From Capitella teleta (Eukaryota > Annelida > Polychaeta > Capitellidae): a stretch of 64,000 bases of DNA. Below are positions 51,130 through 62,284 of the stretch, one piece after another. The notes under the pieces are model-generated. The model saw only the letters and a list, made by a program, of their open reading frames with translations. It did not search any database and had not been told where the DNA came from. The stretch lies in contig KB293301.1 of NCBI GenBank assembly GCA_000328365.1, forward strand, positions 306,180 to 370,179, written 5' to 3'. Each line of letters starts with the position of its first letter. The first letter of the stretch is position 1. The translations under genes and the position numbers were made by a program.

Positions 51130-53351
51130 ATGAGCCGTAGAGGGAGAAGGCATCGTTTGAGAGCCAGGCGACTGAAGAGCAATATAGGTCATCCTTACTC
51201 TGTTGCCAAAAGCAAAGAGGTTATTGCTTTGTTAACATGGATGAAACACAATGGAGCGTTATTGCACGCTTTTCGGCTTACTCCTGCACACTTTCCTGGT
51301 GGGCCGTTGAATGCATTTAACCAAAATGACAAATTTTATGATGACAGAAACTGGGCGAGGGGTGATGGTGCGCAGGCGCCTGTTAACAGGGGACACCATT
51401 ATTGCCATTCCTGAATCCCTCCTCATCACCACCAGCACAGTTCTGCGCTCGTATCTGGGCCCCGTCATTCATGAGTAAGTCAATATATCACACAATGAGC
51501 AGCATATAAGCTTTATTTTAAGTTTTTTGCCATGTCGCCTATCTCCAACGGAAACCCTTGTCATATTTCTCCTCTGTGAGAGAAACAAAGGATGCAGCTC
51601 TTTCTGGAAACCATATGTGGATATCCTTCCCTCATCTTACACAGACATCCTACACTGGACTTCGAAAGAGATGGATTTACTGCCGAAATTTACCAAACGT
51701 AGAGCCTGCGACCTGAGACTGAAAGCTGAAGAATCATTCAACAGACTTTGTAATGGCTTCTTGCCTCTGCTCGTCAGGCAAATGCCACAGTTTAATGGTG
51801 CTTTCACTTGGGATCTCTTCAAGTGGGCTTGGAGTTCAGTAAACACTCGCTGCGTTTACATGTCACAGCCGCAGAATTCTGTCTTGAGTCCAGATGAAGA
51901 AGATAAATCAGCCCTTGCTCCTTTCTTGGACCTCCTCAATCATACTGTGGATGTTGAGGTAGGGGCTAAATTATCAATATCTCCATGTATCCTCTTTGAA
52001 ATCAGGTGAATGCTCGATTTGATGACTCATCCAAAAGCTACAAAATCACAACTCTAACAGCGTGCAAGCCTTATGATCAAGTTTTCATCAACTATGGACC
52101 CCACTCCAATGAAAAACTTCTGCTGGAGTATGGCTTCACTCTGCCTTGCAACCCCCATAATAACATCTCTCTAACCCTAAGTCAGTCACTGCCTGTACCA
52201 TGATTGTATTCATTTCACAGCTCACTACTTCACAGATGGTGTTCTTGACTGTGTTGGTCCTGTTTCGCTACTTGAGAGAAAACGCGGCATTCTAGAAAGC
52301 AATCGATTTGAAACGTAAGCCAAGGAGAAATGCTCATATTTTCATGTATTCATTAATTTAATTTTCAAAAGAGGACTTTCGTTATCCATGGATGGCGCTT
52401 CCTGGAATCTGATGACATGTTTGAAAATCCTTTCCATGAATTACCAAGAAATGTAAGTCATGTGATATTACATTTGCATTAACTTTGAATATCTTGTTTT
52501 GAAACAGAGCCAGTTGGCAAAGGTGCCTCCAAGAGTCGGTTTCAATCGCCAATCCTCTGCTCAATAAAATCGTCAATTCTTTGCTGAAGCAAATTCCACT
52601 TGTGAAGGTGAGAACTTCATGTTGACATGGCACAATTTTACTAGCATGAATGTGTTATAATTGAAATCGAACCTGTTGCCATGTAGCAGACCACTTCAGA
52701 CTATTAATATAATCAATAATCATTTGTTGACAGACTGATTTGATACTATATTAACTATACTATAGAAAATGTGTCAGTACAGCTTGCCAGTACAATGTAC
52801 ATGTGATGTGTAATTATATGAATATGTTGGATGAAATGACTGAGAAATACAGCCTAGCTGTACTGGTAATACCATATTGTCCCGGTTACAACCACAGTTT
52901 GTTAAGGCAGAGGCTGAGAGCTTGTCAGTATGACTCCGAATACAACCCCAATTCACAAACATCGCACTTTAAACCCTCGGGTGGCGTGTTGGAGTGTGGC
53001 CCATAGTTATGTAATGTTTCAAACAACTGTCTGCGTAGCTAGAACTCACATGGCGTTAAGTAACAATTCTAGGAAAGACACTAATAATCTGGATGAGTAT
53101 TTATGGTTCAATGCCTGGGATTTTACATGGCACGCCCAGCTGAGGCAGCGCTGAGCATTGAGTGTGAAATAAGTTTGTACGTTTCTAAATCATGGTTGTT
53201 GATAGTGTACAATGTAGTTATTGCATTACATGTACATTACATCTTATGGGCTTATAATTTTTGGTTCATGCAGTTGAAGGAAAAAAATTCTTGCACTGAT
53301 GAGGAATTTGCTCTTTTTGTGAAATCAACAAGCAATGAGCTTTCTGTGTGA
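51130..53351 (+). CDS. SETD4: SETD4-type SET-domain protein methyltransferase
   Basis: Exons 51130-51298, 51348-51474, 51523-51958, 52006-52180, 52221-52314, 52372-52452, 52508-52607 and 53274-53351 join in phase (1260 nt, 419 residues; human is about 440). The Arg-rich start MSRRGRRHRLRARRLKS matches the basic SETD4 N-terminus. SET-domain hallmarks are TGRGVMVRRRLLTGDTIIAI, IPESLLITTSTVLRSYLGP, FWKPYVDILP, the SAM-binding LAPFLDLLNHT, and the catalytic Tyr region VFINYGPHSNEKLLLEYGF. A Rubisco-LSMT-like substrate domain follows. SETD4 enzymes methylate lysines of histones and other proteins. The last intron (52608-53273) is much longer than the others and could hide a small exon, since the C-terminus is short. 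An intron of only 49 bp lies at 51299-51347. Confidence 0.94.
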
Positions 53352-53553
53352 AATGTGCATGCCTTTTAAAACTTCCCCTCAATTTAGGTCAAACAACTTG
53401 ACAAACTGACTCTGCCTCATCCTTGCTCTGTATTTTTAACAATTGAATTGAGAGAGCAAGCACTATGATTGCTGCTTAAAAACCATGATGCTACTGCTAG
53501 TGGGGGCATAAGCGAGATAATTAATACCTGGTTTGAAAAAGGTAGGGTGGGGT

Positions 53554-54303
53554 TGTAATAGGGAGGAGTGTGGTTGTAACCAGGACAGAAGCCCAACTCC
53601 CACTCCAAACAGTCATGAGCTGCATCTCACGCCCCCTGCTTGTGAAACTCCAAAGCGCCATAACAGAGCGAGCGGCACAATTAGCATTACAAAGATGGCA
53701 GATCGAGCTCTATTTCAAAATTAACATTTTATTATTTTATGCTTATCAGAATAATTGATACTTTTTAGCAAATTTTATAATTTTGTTTTAACATGGAGTA
53801 GATTACTTTTGGCCCATTCTGTATAATTATAGTTAAACTGTTCTTTGTAGTTTGTATCAGTCACCATTTGAAAGAGCAAAATCGCACACTTAGGGAAACC
53901 ACCAAGATTAGAAATAGAAAAGTTATGAAACTCCTCCACCAGTAAAATATAGTAAATACACGTATAGTTATAGTTATAATAAATAAATTTAATAAAATTT
54001 ATGGAGAAATATTGTCATAATAACTTGTTCACTCTCACTTATATAGATATTGCCTAATCTATTACACACAATTAAATTTCCATCGGTTATCTATTATGCC
54101 TTAATTAGCATTGACAAAAATAAATTATAATTATAATCTATGTACAGTAAAACCCCGCTAACTCGAATTTGAAGGGACCAGCGAAAACACTTCGACGAAG
54201 AGGATTTTCGACGAATCGGGGTTTTCGAATTTTGGTAACGTTATGATCTATGAGATGACGTTATGATAGCATATTGATCTCAAATTACGTTATGATAGCG
54301 TAA
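53554..54303. repeat. Duplicated block, left copy, ending in an assembly gap
   Basis: 53554-53715 is identical to 54354-54515, and 53716-54144 is about 97% identical to 55242-55674. The left copy lacks 726 bp present in the right copy (54516-55241) and carries a transposon end (from 54145) that the right copy lacks. Very high identity across a gap of nominal size suggests two haplotypes placed in tandem, not an old duplication. Confidence 0.85.
54145..54303. mobile_element. Left end of a pogo-like DNA transposon, cut by the gap
   Basis: CAGTAAAACCCCGCTAACTC follows TA at 54143-54144. The right-hand block has the uninterrupted sequence CTATGTATATGC at the same place (55669-55680), an empty site with a single TA. 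CAGT ends and a TA target fit the pogo/Tigger group. The rest of the element is lost in the N gap. Confidence 0.75.
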
Positions 54304-54353
54304 NNNNNNNNNNNNNNNNNNNNNNNNNNNNNNNNNNNNNNNNNNNNNNNNNN
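54304..54353. other. Assembly gap (50 N)
   Basis: Fifty Ns; true size unknown. The sequence just right of the gap repeats sequence 800 bp to the left. Confidence 0.99.
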
Positions 54354-55680
54354 TGTAATAGGGAGGAGTGTGGTTGTAACCAGGACAGAAGCCCAACTCC
54401 CACTCCAAACAGTCATGAGCTGCATCTCACGCCCCCTGCTTGTGAAACTCCAAAGCGCCATAACAGAGCGAGCGGCACAATTAGCATTACAAAGATGGCA
54501 GATCGAGCTCTATTTTTGTTACGGGAAGGTTATTAAAAAGAGCAAGTGGTCGTCTGGCTATGGAGCCCAATGTGCAGTAGTGTATTGATGCGACGATTAT
54601 CAAAGACAAGTTTCCAGATCATTTTTTTTTTTACTCCTCCTGCAGATCAAAAGAGGTTACTTTTTCATATTTTGAAAAGTGTTGAATGTTTTGTTTAACC
54701 TGTCACATCGGCCATTCGCCGTAAATTTCATTTATTTCCCTGTGACAGCAGTCATTCGGAAGCAGCTGTGCAACAATCATGGAGGAGTCACAGCTTAGGA
54801 ATGCTCAAGCACGATATGTAAAGGGCATAATTATTTCAATTTCATCTGTCAACACCCGGAATATGTTAATAGAAACAAGTTAAAGCCACCCCACCCTAAT
54901 TTCCTTCTAATCCTTCTAACTCTCTCCCTGATGACCTTCTTCCTGTCAACAAGTGTCCTCCCAAATCCTCTGATTGTGAGGAGAATTGCTTGTATATACA
55001 GAGTGGGCCAAAAGTATCTTATCTACTCCATGTTAAAACACTCTCATACTATTGTTTTGTTTGATAGTGCTATTGTTGTAACAGTAGCACTAATGTTTAT
55101 CTCCTAAAATCAAAACAAACCACTGTTTGTATTAAAGCGCCATGCAACAGATGACAATTCAATATGCTTGTTTAGGGGCTCATTTGAATTTGCTCTCTTC
55201 GTGATCAGACACCACTCACATTTAAATGTTCCTCTCTCATTCAAAATTAACCTTTTATTATTTTATGCTTATCAGAATAATTGATACATTTTAGCAAATT
55301 TTATAGTTTTGTTTTAACATGGAGTAGATTACTTTTGGCCCATTCTGTATAATTATAGTTAAACTGTTCTTTGTAGTTCGTATCAGTCACCATTTGAAAG
55401 AGCAAAATCGCACACTTAGGGAAACCACCAAGATTAGAAATATAAAAGTTATGAAACTCCTCCACCAGTAAAATATAGTAAATACACGTATAGTTATAGT
55501 TATAATAAATAAATTTAATAAAATTTATGGTGAAATATTGTCATAATAACTTTTTAATTCACTCTCACTTATATAGATATTGCCTAATCTATTACACACA
55601 ATTAAATTTCCATTGGTTATCTATTATGCCTTAATTAGCATTGACAAAAATAAATTATAATTATAATCTATGTATATGCA
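54354..55680. repeat. Duplicated block, right copy
   Basis: Pairs with 53554-54144. It includes an extra 726 bp (54516-55241) that covers the left half of a MITE. It has the empty site for the pogo-like element. Confidence 0.85.
54995..55351. mobile_element. Tc1/mariner-type MITE, about 355 bp
   Basis: The left end ATACAGAGTGGGCCAAAAGT..ATCTACTCCATGTTAAAAC is mirrored by GTTTTAACATGGAGTAGATTACTTTTGGCCCATTCTGTAT. TA occurs outside each end. The arms are about 40 bp and nearly identical. The left duplicated block contains only its right half (53794-53834), so the two blocks differ by a deletion that removed the rest. A related end is at 40638. Confidence 0.8.
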
Positions 55681-56730
55681 TAGGTTGTTGATTTGATTGT
55701 GATTGCTGTTTGTTCTGTTTTATGCTTATCATGTTTCATCTTATGATCTTTATGCTTTTTATGTAGTCATTTTTCCTTGTCTGATCTATAAAATAAATGT
55801 AAAGAACTTGCATTGAACGTCATTTAATTTTCTTAACCTCATGAGTGAAGGTAAGAAAGACTAGGTTAAAGTCCAGAGCTGTGAAGCAAGTGAATGAGAT
55901 TGCAATTGACTCTGGCTGCATAATTTAACTTCCATTGATGCATAATTTAACTCAGTTTTCGTGAGCTGTTGTTAATGACGGTCACACTCGGAAACAGCTT
56001 CCGAAACCAGCTCCTCCACTGTTACTTAAGTGTGCAGTTTGGAGCTTGCCCAAGAGGGGGCGCCCCGCTTGCTGAGCGAATAGGGAGTTGGGCTTTGTGT
56101 TAAGAGCTTCTCTGAATATGGTAGCTGATAATTAATGATAGCATGAATCCTCCTAATAGCTATATCATATATGTATAGAACTTGATGTTTGGTAACCAAA
56201 TTATATTTCAGGCTGAACAATCTGCAGCATCCCAAATGGCTTTTTCTCTTTGTGAAGAATATCATGATATCATTAGATGCTGTTCAACATTATGAATTTA
56301 TAACTGAATAAAGAATTGTATAAAAAATGTGTGCCTCCTTGTTCTCTTTAATTCATTTTTCAAATTCAATTCACTATATGTATTTAATTTACTTATGTAA
56401 TGATTATCCTCCTGGGTGATAACTATATTCCATGTACAATTCCTTGTTTAATGTTTATGCAGTGTAACTGTGCCAGAGCCGAGAACATTATTATTTACAA
56501 ATCACAGGTACAAACATATCTGAAATCATGCATGTATGCACTTTCTTGAATGATGCTGCTCATCAAATTAGTAAATTAGTGAGGTCTGCTTGATCCAGAA
56601 GTGCAGCACACCATTAAAGGCAAAAACAATGAAATCGTGAAATGCTTCCACAAAAATTTAATTGTTTATTCATTAATGTGCTCAATCATAGACATTTAGA
56701 AAGCTAGAGAAATGCTGCTGTTGCTGCTGT
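55681..56730. other. Spacer between SETD4 duplications and SRRM1
   Basis: AT-rich sequence with no supported gene or repeat. An exon-like stretch at 56461-56507 (after TTTATGCAG, before GTACAAAC) has no partner exons in reading distance. The 3' UTR of SRRM1 enters from the right. Confidence 0.4.
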
Positions 56731-59700
56731 TTATTCGGCTAATTTGAGCAGCTTCGCCTGGATGTCCTCTGTGGGGGTGGGGCCTATCTGCTTGGCCTGC
56801 TGCAGGGAGCGCAGGGCCTTCTGCCGCAATTCTTGCTCAAGGTCATCCAGACTGGGCCTGCGAGGAGCAACTTCCTCCTCACTGTCAGAAGCCTGTGTAA
56901 AGAAAAGTCAGTTGATTCGGCGACAGATCACCAATCGGACTCACCTCATCATCTTTGTCCATCTTCTTTGATTTTTTCTTGTGTTTCTTATGTTTCTTGT
57001 GTTTCTTGTTCTTTTTTTCTTTCTTCTTCTTTTTCTTCTTCTTCATTTCCCCATCAGAGGCATCAGAATGATCTTCGTCATCTGAGGAATGTTTGGCTGG
57101 GTGAGTGGGAGATTCGCTTCTCTTCCTCTCTTCCGCTCTTACTCTCACACGCCTGACCTCCTCCGGGCTGGCCTCGTAGCGCTGCTGTTTGGAGGGGGGG
57201 ACGGGGGGAGGGGGTGAGGCTTCAGATGAGGACGCCCGCCTCTTGCGATGGTGAGTGGGCGACACCTCACGGTCAGATTCAGACGAGGAGTGCCGCGAGC
57301 GCTTGATTTTATCTGGACGTCGAGGGGAAGTGGTGCGCTTCCTGGCACCAGAGGAAGGTCGGCCAGGGGAGCTCCTGTCACTGACTGTTCTCCTGCGGCG
57401 TGGGTCCTCATTGGACGTGGTGCGCCTCCCCTTCTCCTCAGGGCTCACCGATCTACGCGGTCGCCTGGCAATGGGAGACGGAGACCTCCGGACAACGGGT
57501 GATCGCTTCCTCGGGAGAGGGCTGGCAGAACCTTTGCGTTTCAGCCTATCAGGAGAAGGCGAGGCACTGGATGAGCTGCTTCTGTTGCGGGGAGAGGGAG
57601 CCCTGTGGGGGGGAGGGGAGCTGTCCCTGCGTCTCCTCATGGCAGGAGATGGCGAACGTCGTCCGCGTACTGGTGAACGCTGGCGCCGCTGGGGACTGGA
57701 GTACCTACGGCCACCCCCACGACGAGGTGAGGAGTCATATCGCCTGGGAGGAGACCTGCGCCTCATTGGACTAGGTCTGAATAGAAGGAAGACATGGAGG
57801 AAGGGAGGGAGAGGTCATGAGTAAATACCTGCGTCTGTATCTGGGAAGAGAATCTCTTCGTCTTGGGGACGGCCGTCTTCTGCCCCTCGGGGAAGGACTC
57901 CTGCGACCTGAAGAAAACAAAACAGAGAGATGCACGACAAGCGAGAGCATAGCAACTGACGGTCCGTCCAACGTGGAGGAGATCCACGTGACCCAGAAGA
58001 GGATTCAGAATCAGAGGAATCGTGAGGGCGGTAATTGCGCCTCTTCTGCACGGACTGTTTTTCTGGGGAAGAATTTCCAGGCCGATCGCTCTAAAAGAGA
58101 AACAGTCAAAACATATCCCAGCAGCAGAGGGGAAGAGACTCACATCACTGCCACTGGCCGATCTGCGCCTGCCTTTGGGAGGGGGAGACACTGAATCGCG
58201 GGAGGAGTCAGAACTTCCAGAAACACTACGTCTCCTGCCGCCACGATTGGATGGCCTGTTGCGGGGCGAAGGGCTGCTTCTCCTGCGAGGGCTTCTCCTG
58301 CGTGGGGAGGGAGAACGCCTGCGTGGTGGTGAGTGTCTGCGTGGTGGAGTCCTCCTGCGTCTGCGTGGCGAGGGGCTGCGGCGACGCCTCGGGGAACGAG
58401 ATCGCATTCGAGAACGAGAAGAGCCACGCCTGGGGCTACGGCTGCCTTTGTCTCTAGATCTGGACCGGTGTTTCCTGTCCGCACTGCGACTGCGTGTCCT
58501 GCGTCTCTTACGACTGTCCTCTCGCTTCTCCACAACCTCAACCTCCTTCACATCTTTTTTCTCTTCTCCATTTAGGTCTGGTTTTGGAGATCCACTCTTC
58601 TTTCCGTTCTTGCTGGGGGTCCTTGATCGACTGCGCCTTCTCCTGCTGGGAGAGCCACCACCGCTCTGCTGGCGCACTTCCTCCTTGGCTAGCACCTCTT
58701 TGATCTCAGCCTCCCGCATCTTCAGATTTGCCTGGATGCGCTCTTGTTCTGCCTGCCTCTGCTTGATCTCCTCCTTCTTCTGCTCAAGGAAGCGGGCAGG
58801 AATGCCGCCCACATTCTCCATGGCGCTCAGAAGCAGCACCCAGAGCTCTTCCATGAAGGTGCGGGTATTGCGGAGGTTGAGGAAACCCGTCAGGTTGATT
58901 TGCATTTCCTTTGGGTCGGGATGCTGCAAGAAAGTACAAGATGCCATCAGAAGAGATCGTGGAATTTAGATTATCTTTAAATCAGAGAAATTTTTTACTT
59001 CAAGCTAAAACATGGTTAACACTGGTGCTTGGGTTGCACCAGAATCCGATCAAAAACACCTCAGAGAGAGAGAAGTGCATTCCTTCTTCTGTTCCAAGAC
59101 CACGGCATCTATCGATTGACAAACACACGATAGTGAAATATGAAGATCCTGAATTCGAAATGAAGGTCGAGAAATACCAACCGCAAAGCCATGCGCCCAC
59201 TCCCCAAAGGTCAAAGGCCTCAGAGGTCATGGGTCAGCAAGAGATGATGCGAGGCAGACGAAGGACACTGATCATTCAGGGAGGAGCAATTTATAACCGC
59301 TGATCGCAGGAGGAAACAGTCAAGAATAAGTTTGGCTGTCTGAGTAACTGACCTCATTCAATTATAAATACCACACTAAAATAATCTTCTAAATAAAGTC
59401 TTATAACTTGAAAAATTTCTCACTTTCTCCTCCAACTGATTGAAAATGAACTCAATGACAACATCATCTTCAAATTTCAGAAGCTCAGTCACACGTTTCG
59501 TGATCCATGGCTTCATTGTGTCAAGATTCACTTTGGTCATGTCCACCTGAAGAAAAAAATAATTAGAACGATAAATCACATGATTAACGAGTCTAACCTT
59601 CTTCTCCAGAATTTCTGCAAACTTCATGCTTTTCATCAACTTCTTCTTCTTGTCCGCAAAGCGGTTATCTTGGTCGGCACTTGTGCCCTGAAATAGACAA

Positions 59701-60519
59701 CGTAAGAAATTTCACAGACAAAATAAGCTGAAAGAAAATTTCATCACTGCAGTACACATTGAAAAGTGCCTTAATTCAAGTTTTTCGAGACAATCAGAAT
59801 GTTCGAAAATCGGCATAATAATACACATCCAAAAATCAAAACTTGACTTGTTGGGTTTAAATAGTGAGCAAAGCTCTTTTTGACCCTTGGTTAGTTGTTA
59901 TGTTATTTGATTAGATGGAGAGCTAGTTTTAGATGTTGGTGTGGTTAGATTTTAGGGGATGGTGTTTGTAAGTTTTGTTTAGGCGCGGTTTGAAGATGTT
60001 AATAGTGGAAGAGTTGATGGTGTCTGCTGGGAGGGAGTTCCATGTTGTTATGATGTGGTGTCGTAAGGCAGTCGAATAAGTTGTTGTAAGGCAGTCGAGT
60101 AAGGACATATTTGATATTTATTATTTTCATACTCACTAACTCAGCTTCTCAACTACTCAAGTCTGCTAGGTTATGGTCAAAAATCGGTAAGACTTTACAC
60201 GTCTCGACTATGATAAAAGAATCGTTAAGTTGACTCAAAAGCGTTACGCGAGTTAAGTCGTCTAAACTTTCTTTTTGGAATCAGGCCAACTCCAACCAAA
60301 GAACCGTCGAGTATACGTACCAACATAGTTTCAGCAGTAAGCTTTAAGTCAGTCGGGTTGGTGATTCATTCAAAATGAGGAGTGGTTAAGGTCCCAATTA
60401 TATAAAAATTGGACATTGTGATATGTTTGAGAGTTTATGTGGTGTATGTTGATTAAAATAATGGGTATTTCATCGGTAAACGAATTTTCCGGTACCTTGA
60501 AAAATCCAGCATCAGTCAT
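56731..60519 (-). CDS. SRRM1: SRRM1 (SRm160), SR-related splicing coactivator with PWI domain
   Basis: Minus strand: exon 60496-60519 encodes MTDAGFFK, then 59598-59687 (GTSADQDNRFADKKKKLMKS), 59424-59546 (WITKRVTELLKFEDDVVIEF), 58144-58923, further RS-rich exons between about 58110 and 56950, and a last exon ending at 56731. Residues about 25-130 are the PWI domain, a DNA/RNA-binding fold (FNQLEEK, MQINLTGFLN, ELWVLLLSAMENVGGIP). Helical EQKKEEIKQRQAEQERIQAN follows. Most of the rest is RS/RRRSPSPRR repeats, phosphorylated in the family and used to bridge SR proteins in the spliceosome and exon junction complex. Near the end are a Lys-rich block (KKHKKHKKHKKKSKK) and SLDDLEQELRQKALRSLQQA. 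The repeat composition opens long false frames on the other strand. Introns 58924-59423 and 59688-60495 show no feature. Confidence 0.95.
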
Positions 60520-61529
60520 TTTGATTTCACACGCTTGTAAACTAACGCGTAGTTTGACGAGATGACGACGAGAGTTCAAAAAATCCGCTTGGTGGCGCTG
60601 CTCTCCCGCCTGAATGATTTCTTGCTCTCGCTTATAATTACTCCTCTGAGCTGTTCATATCAAACTTCTTGTTTTTAACTTCTAAGTATTGAGTTTTGGA
60701 ATTTTTAACACGTGCGAACCGTGTGATACCCTCCAGGAAGCATGTCCCTGCAAAAGAAATAAGCCGATATAGGGAAAATTTCCCATTATAATTATTAATT
60801 TATTTATAAAAAATCGTTGATACCACTATGTACTATAGAAATATATTTCTCATGGAGTTGAGACAGTCAACCGCGAATACAGTTATGATGATCTGTGCTG
60901 CCTTGCTAGAATTTTTGAGAAACGATAAAAATAATGTGCAGATCTCGTCATGGTCTGCAAAAGTTTCAAGGAGTATCCTCAGTCAGGGAACTACACAAGC
61001 AGATGATATCGAGGTTCAACCACTATAATGTATCGCCGAATAGATTGCATAGACAATAGGGCATGAAATGTTCATGGCTGTACGAGAGAACCCATTTCCT
61101 GGGTTTGGGTTGGGTGAATCGACTGTTATAGTGAAGGGAAAGCATTTGGTCCCGGCGAATCTCCTATGTGAACAGAACAAGCGGGTTATGAATGCAATCC
61201 TGATACTGTAGCTGTGTCCTGTGTGGTACAACCACGACTTGTACATGTTGTACAAATGCGTGCATAGTAAATAATAATATCACATACAATATAATCTAAT
61301 ATATCATTGATCGTGGCATTGGCTTCTACTGTTTAAAAGTTTATTGATATCAAAATAGTCAATTATTGCACCATTATTTTATCTTGTAATAATTATGATA
61401 ATAATAATTATGCTAATAAAGTTGGTGCAATGTCACTGTCACAATCGCAATGTCATGAAGGTGATACATACTTGGATTGAGTAAATATGAAAGCACCAGT
61501 ATACTATGCAGTATTTTCAATATTGTTAT
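60520..61529. promoter_or_regulatory. Upstream region of SRRM1; no gene seen
   Basis: About 1 kb upstream of SRRM1. It must hold that gene's promoter, but no TATA box or other core element stands out. A 66-codon plus-strand frame near 60850-61028 has no recognisable features. Confidence 0.4.
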
Positions 61530-61880
61530 GTCCGCGATGGCGCAGTGGTAGCGCGCTCGCCTTAATTTGAGGGTCGTAGATTCGATACCTGGTTGGCAAC
61601 TTACCAGGGTCCAATTTCGCGGCCTGAGATCCTTCATGTTCACCACGGCATGACACATTGCATATAGTGTCAAAATGTGGTACTTGGTTGGACAGTGATG
61701 GATATTTGTGCTCGGTTAAGCAGGGCTACTCCTTCGCAGCAGCAAGCGCCTTGCTTGCATGCTCTCTAGCTGTTGAATTGAGGTTCTGTTGGTTTGATGG
61801 GTCTAATAACCAGGGAAAAGTAATGTGAAGTCACAGGGACAGACCAACGGCGCATTTGAGGTATGAATGAACATATTTTT
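61530..61880 (+). mobile_element. tRNA-derived SINE, copy B
   Basis: The tRNA-like head (CGATGGCGCAGTGGTAGCGC as A-box; GTCGTAGATTCGATACC as B-box) is followed by CATGTTCACCACGGCATGAC, ACATTGCATATAGTGTC and AAATGTGGTACTTGG. The same order occurs in the minus-strand copy at 17583-17826. The 3' tail continues to about 61880 but is unlike copy A beyond the shared body, so the real 3' limit is uncertain. Confidence 0.8.
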
Positions 61881-61920
61881 TTGTCTGATATACATGTACA
61901 TGTATTATGGGAAACCACTT

Positions 61921-62121
61921 AGGCACAAACCAAAGAATTGCCAATTGCCAAGAAGACAAATGAAATTAACATGGTTTAACTGAAGGAGCAATCGACAATT
62001 TAGGGGTAAAATTCTAAATGTTTAAAAATAATGGTCAGATGCTTGAAGATATGGTCCTTTTTGGGGATATGTGCCCCTATTTCCCCTCTCTCAGCTGTAT
62101 TCGATTTGGCGGTTTGTGACC
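61921..62121. repeat. Short relative of the Tc1-like element at 17886-18648
   Basis: ACAAATGAAATTAACATGGT, TTAACTGAAGGAGCAATCGAC and ATGGTCAGAT match the left part, and GATTTGGCGGTTTGTGAC matches the right part, of the 763-bp element at 17886. The transposase region is missing, as in an internally deleted non-autonomous copy. The ends carry CACAAACC in inverted orientation. Confidence 0.6.
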
Positions 62122-62284
62122 CCTGTGTTAAATAATGAATGGTAATCATATGTTGACTGAGGCTGGTTTACATGCATTCAAGTGCTACGAAAACAGGAAC
62201 GAACGGGTTTATAAATGTAATGAGTTGATGAGAAATGAAATGGAGAAATAGAAATAGAAATGAATGGTGAACGGATAAAGTTAA

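Noticed and set aside
58022-58969. A 315-codon open frame on the plus strand
   Set aside because: It is the complement of the Arg/Ser-rich SRRM1 exons; codon bias of RS repeats opens the other strand. The minus-strand frame gives a PWI domain and clear SRRM1 identity.
60828-61028. A 66-codon plus frame upstream of SRRM1
   Set aside because: Short, unrecognised and without start or splice support.
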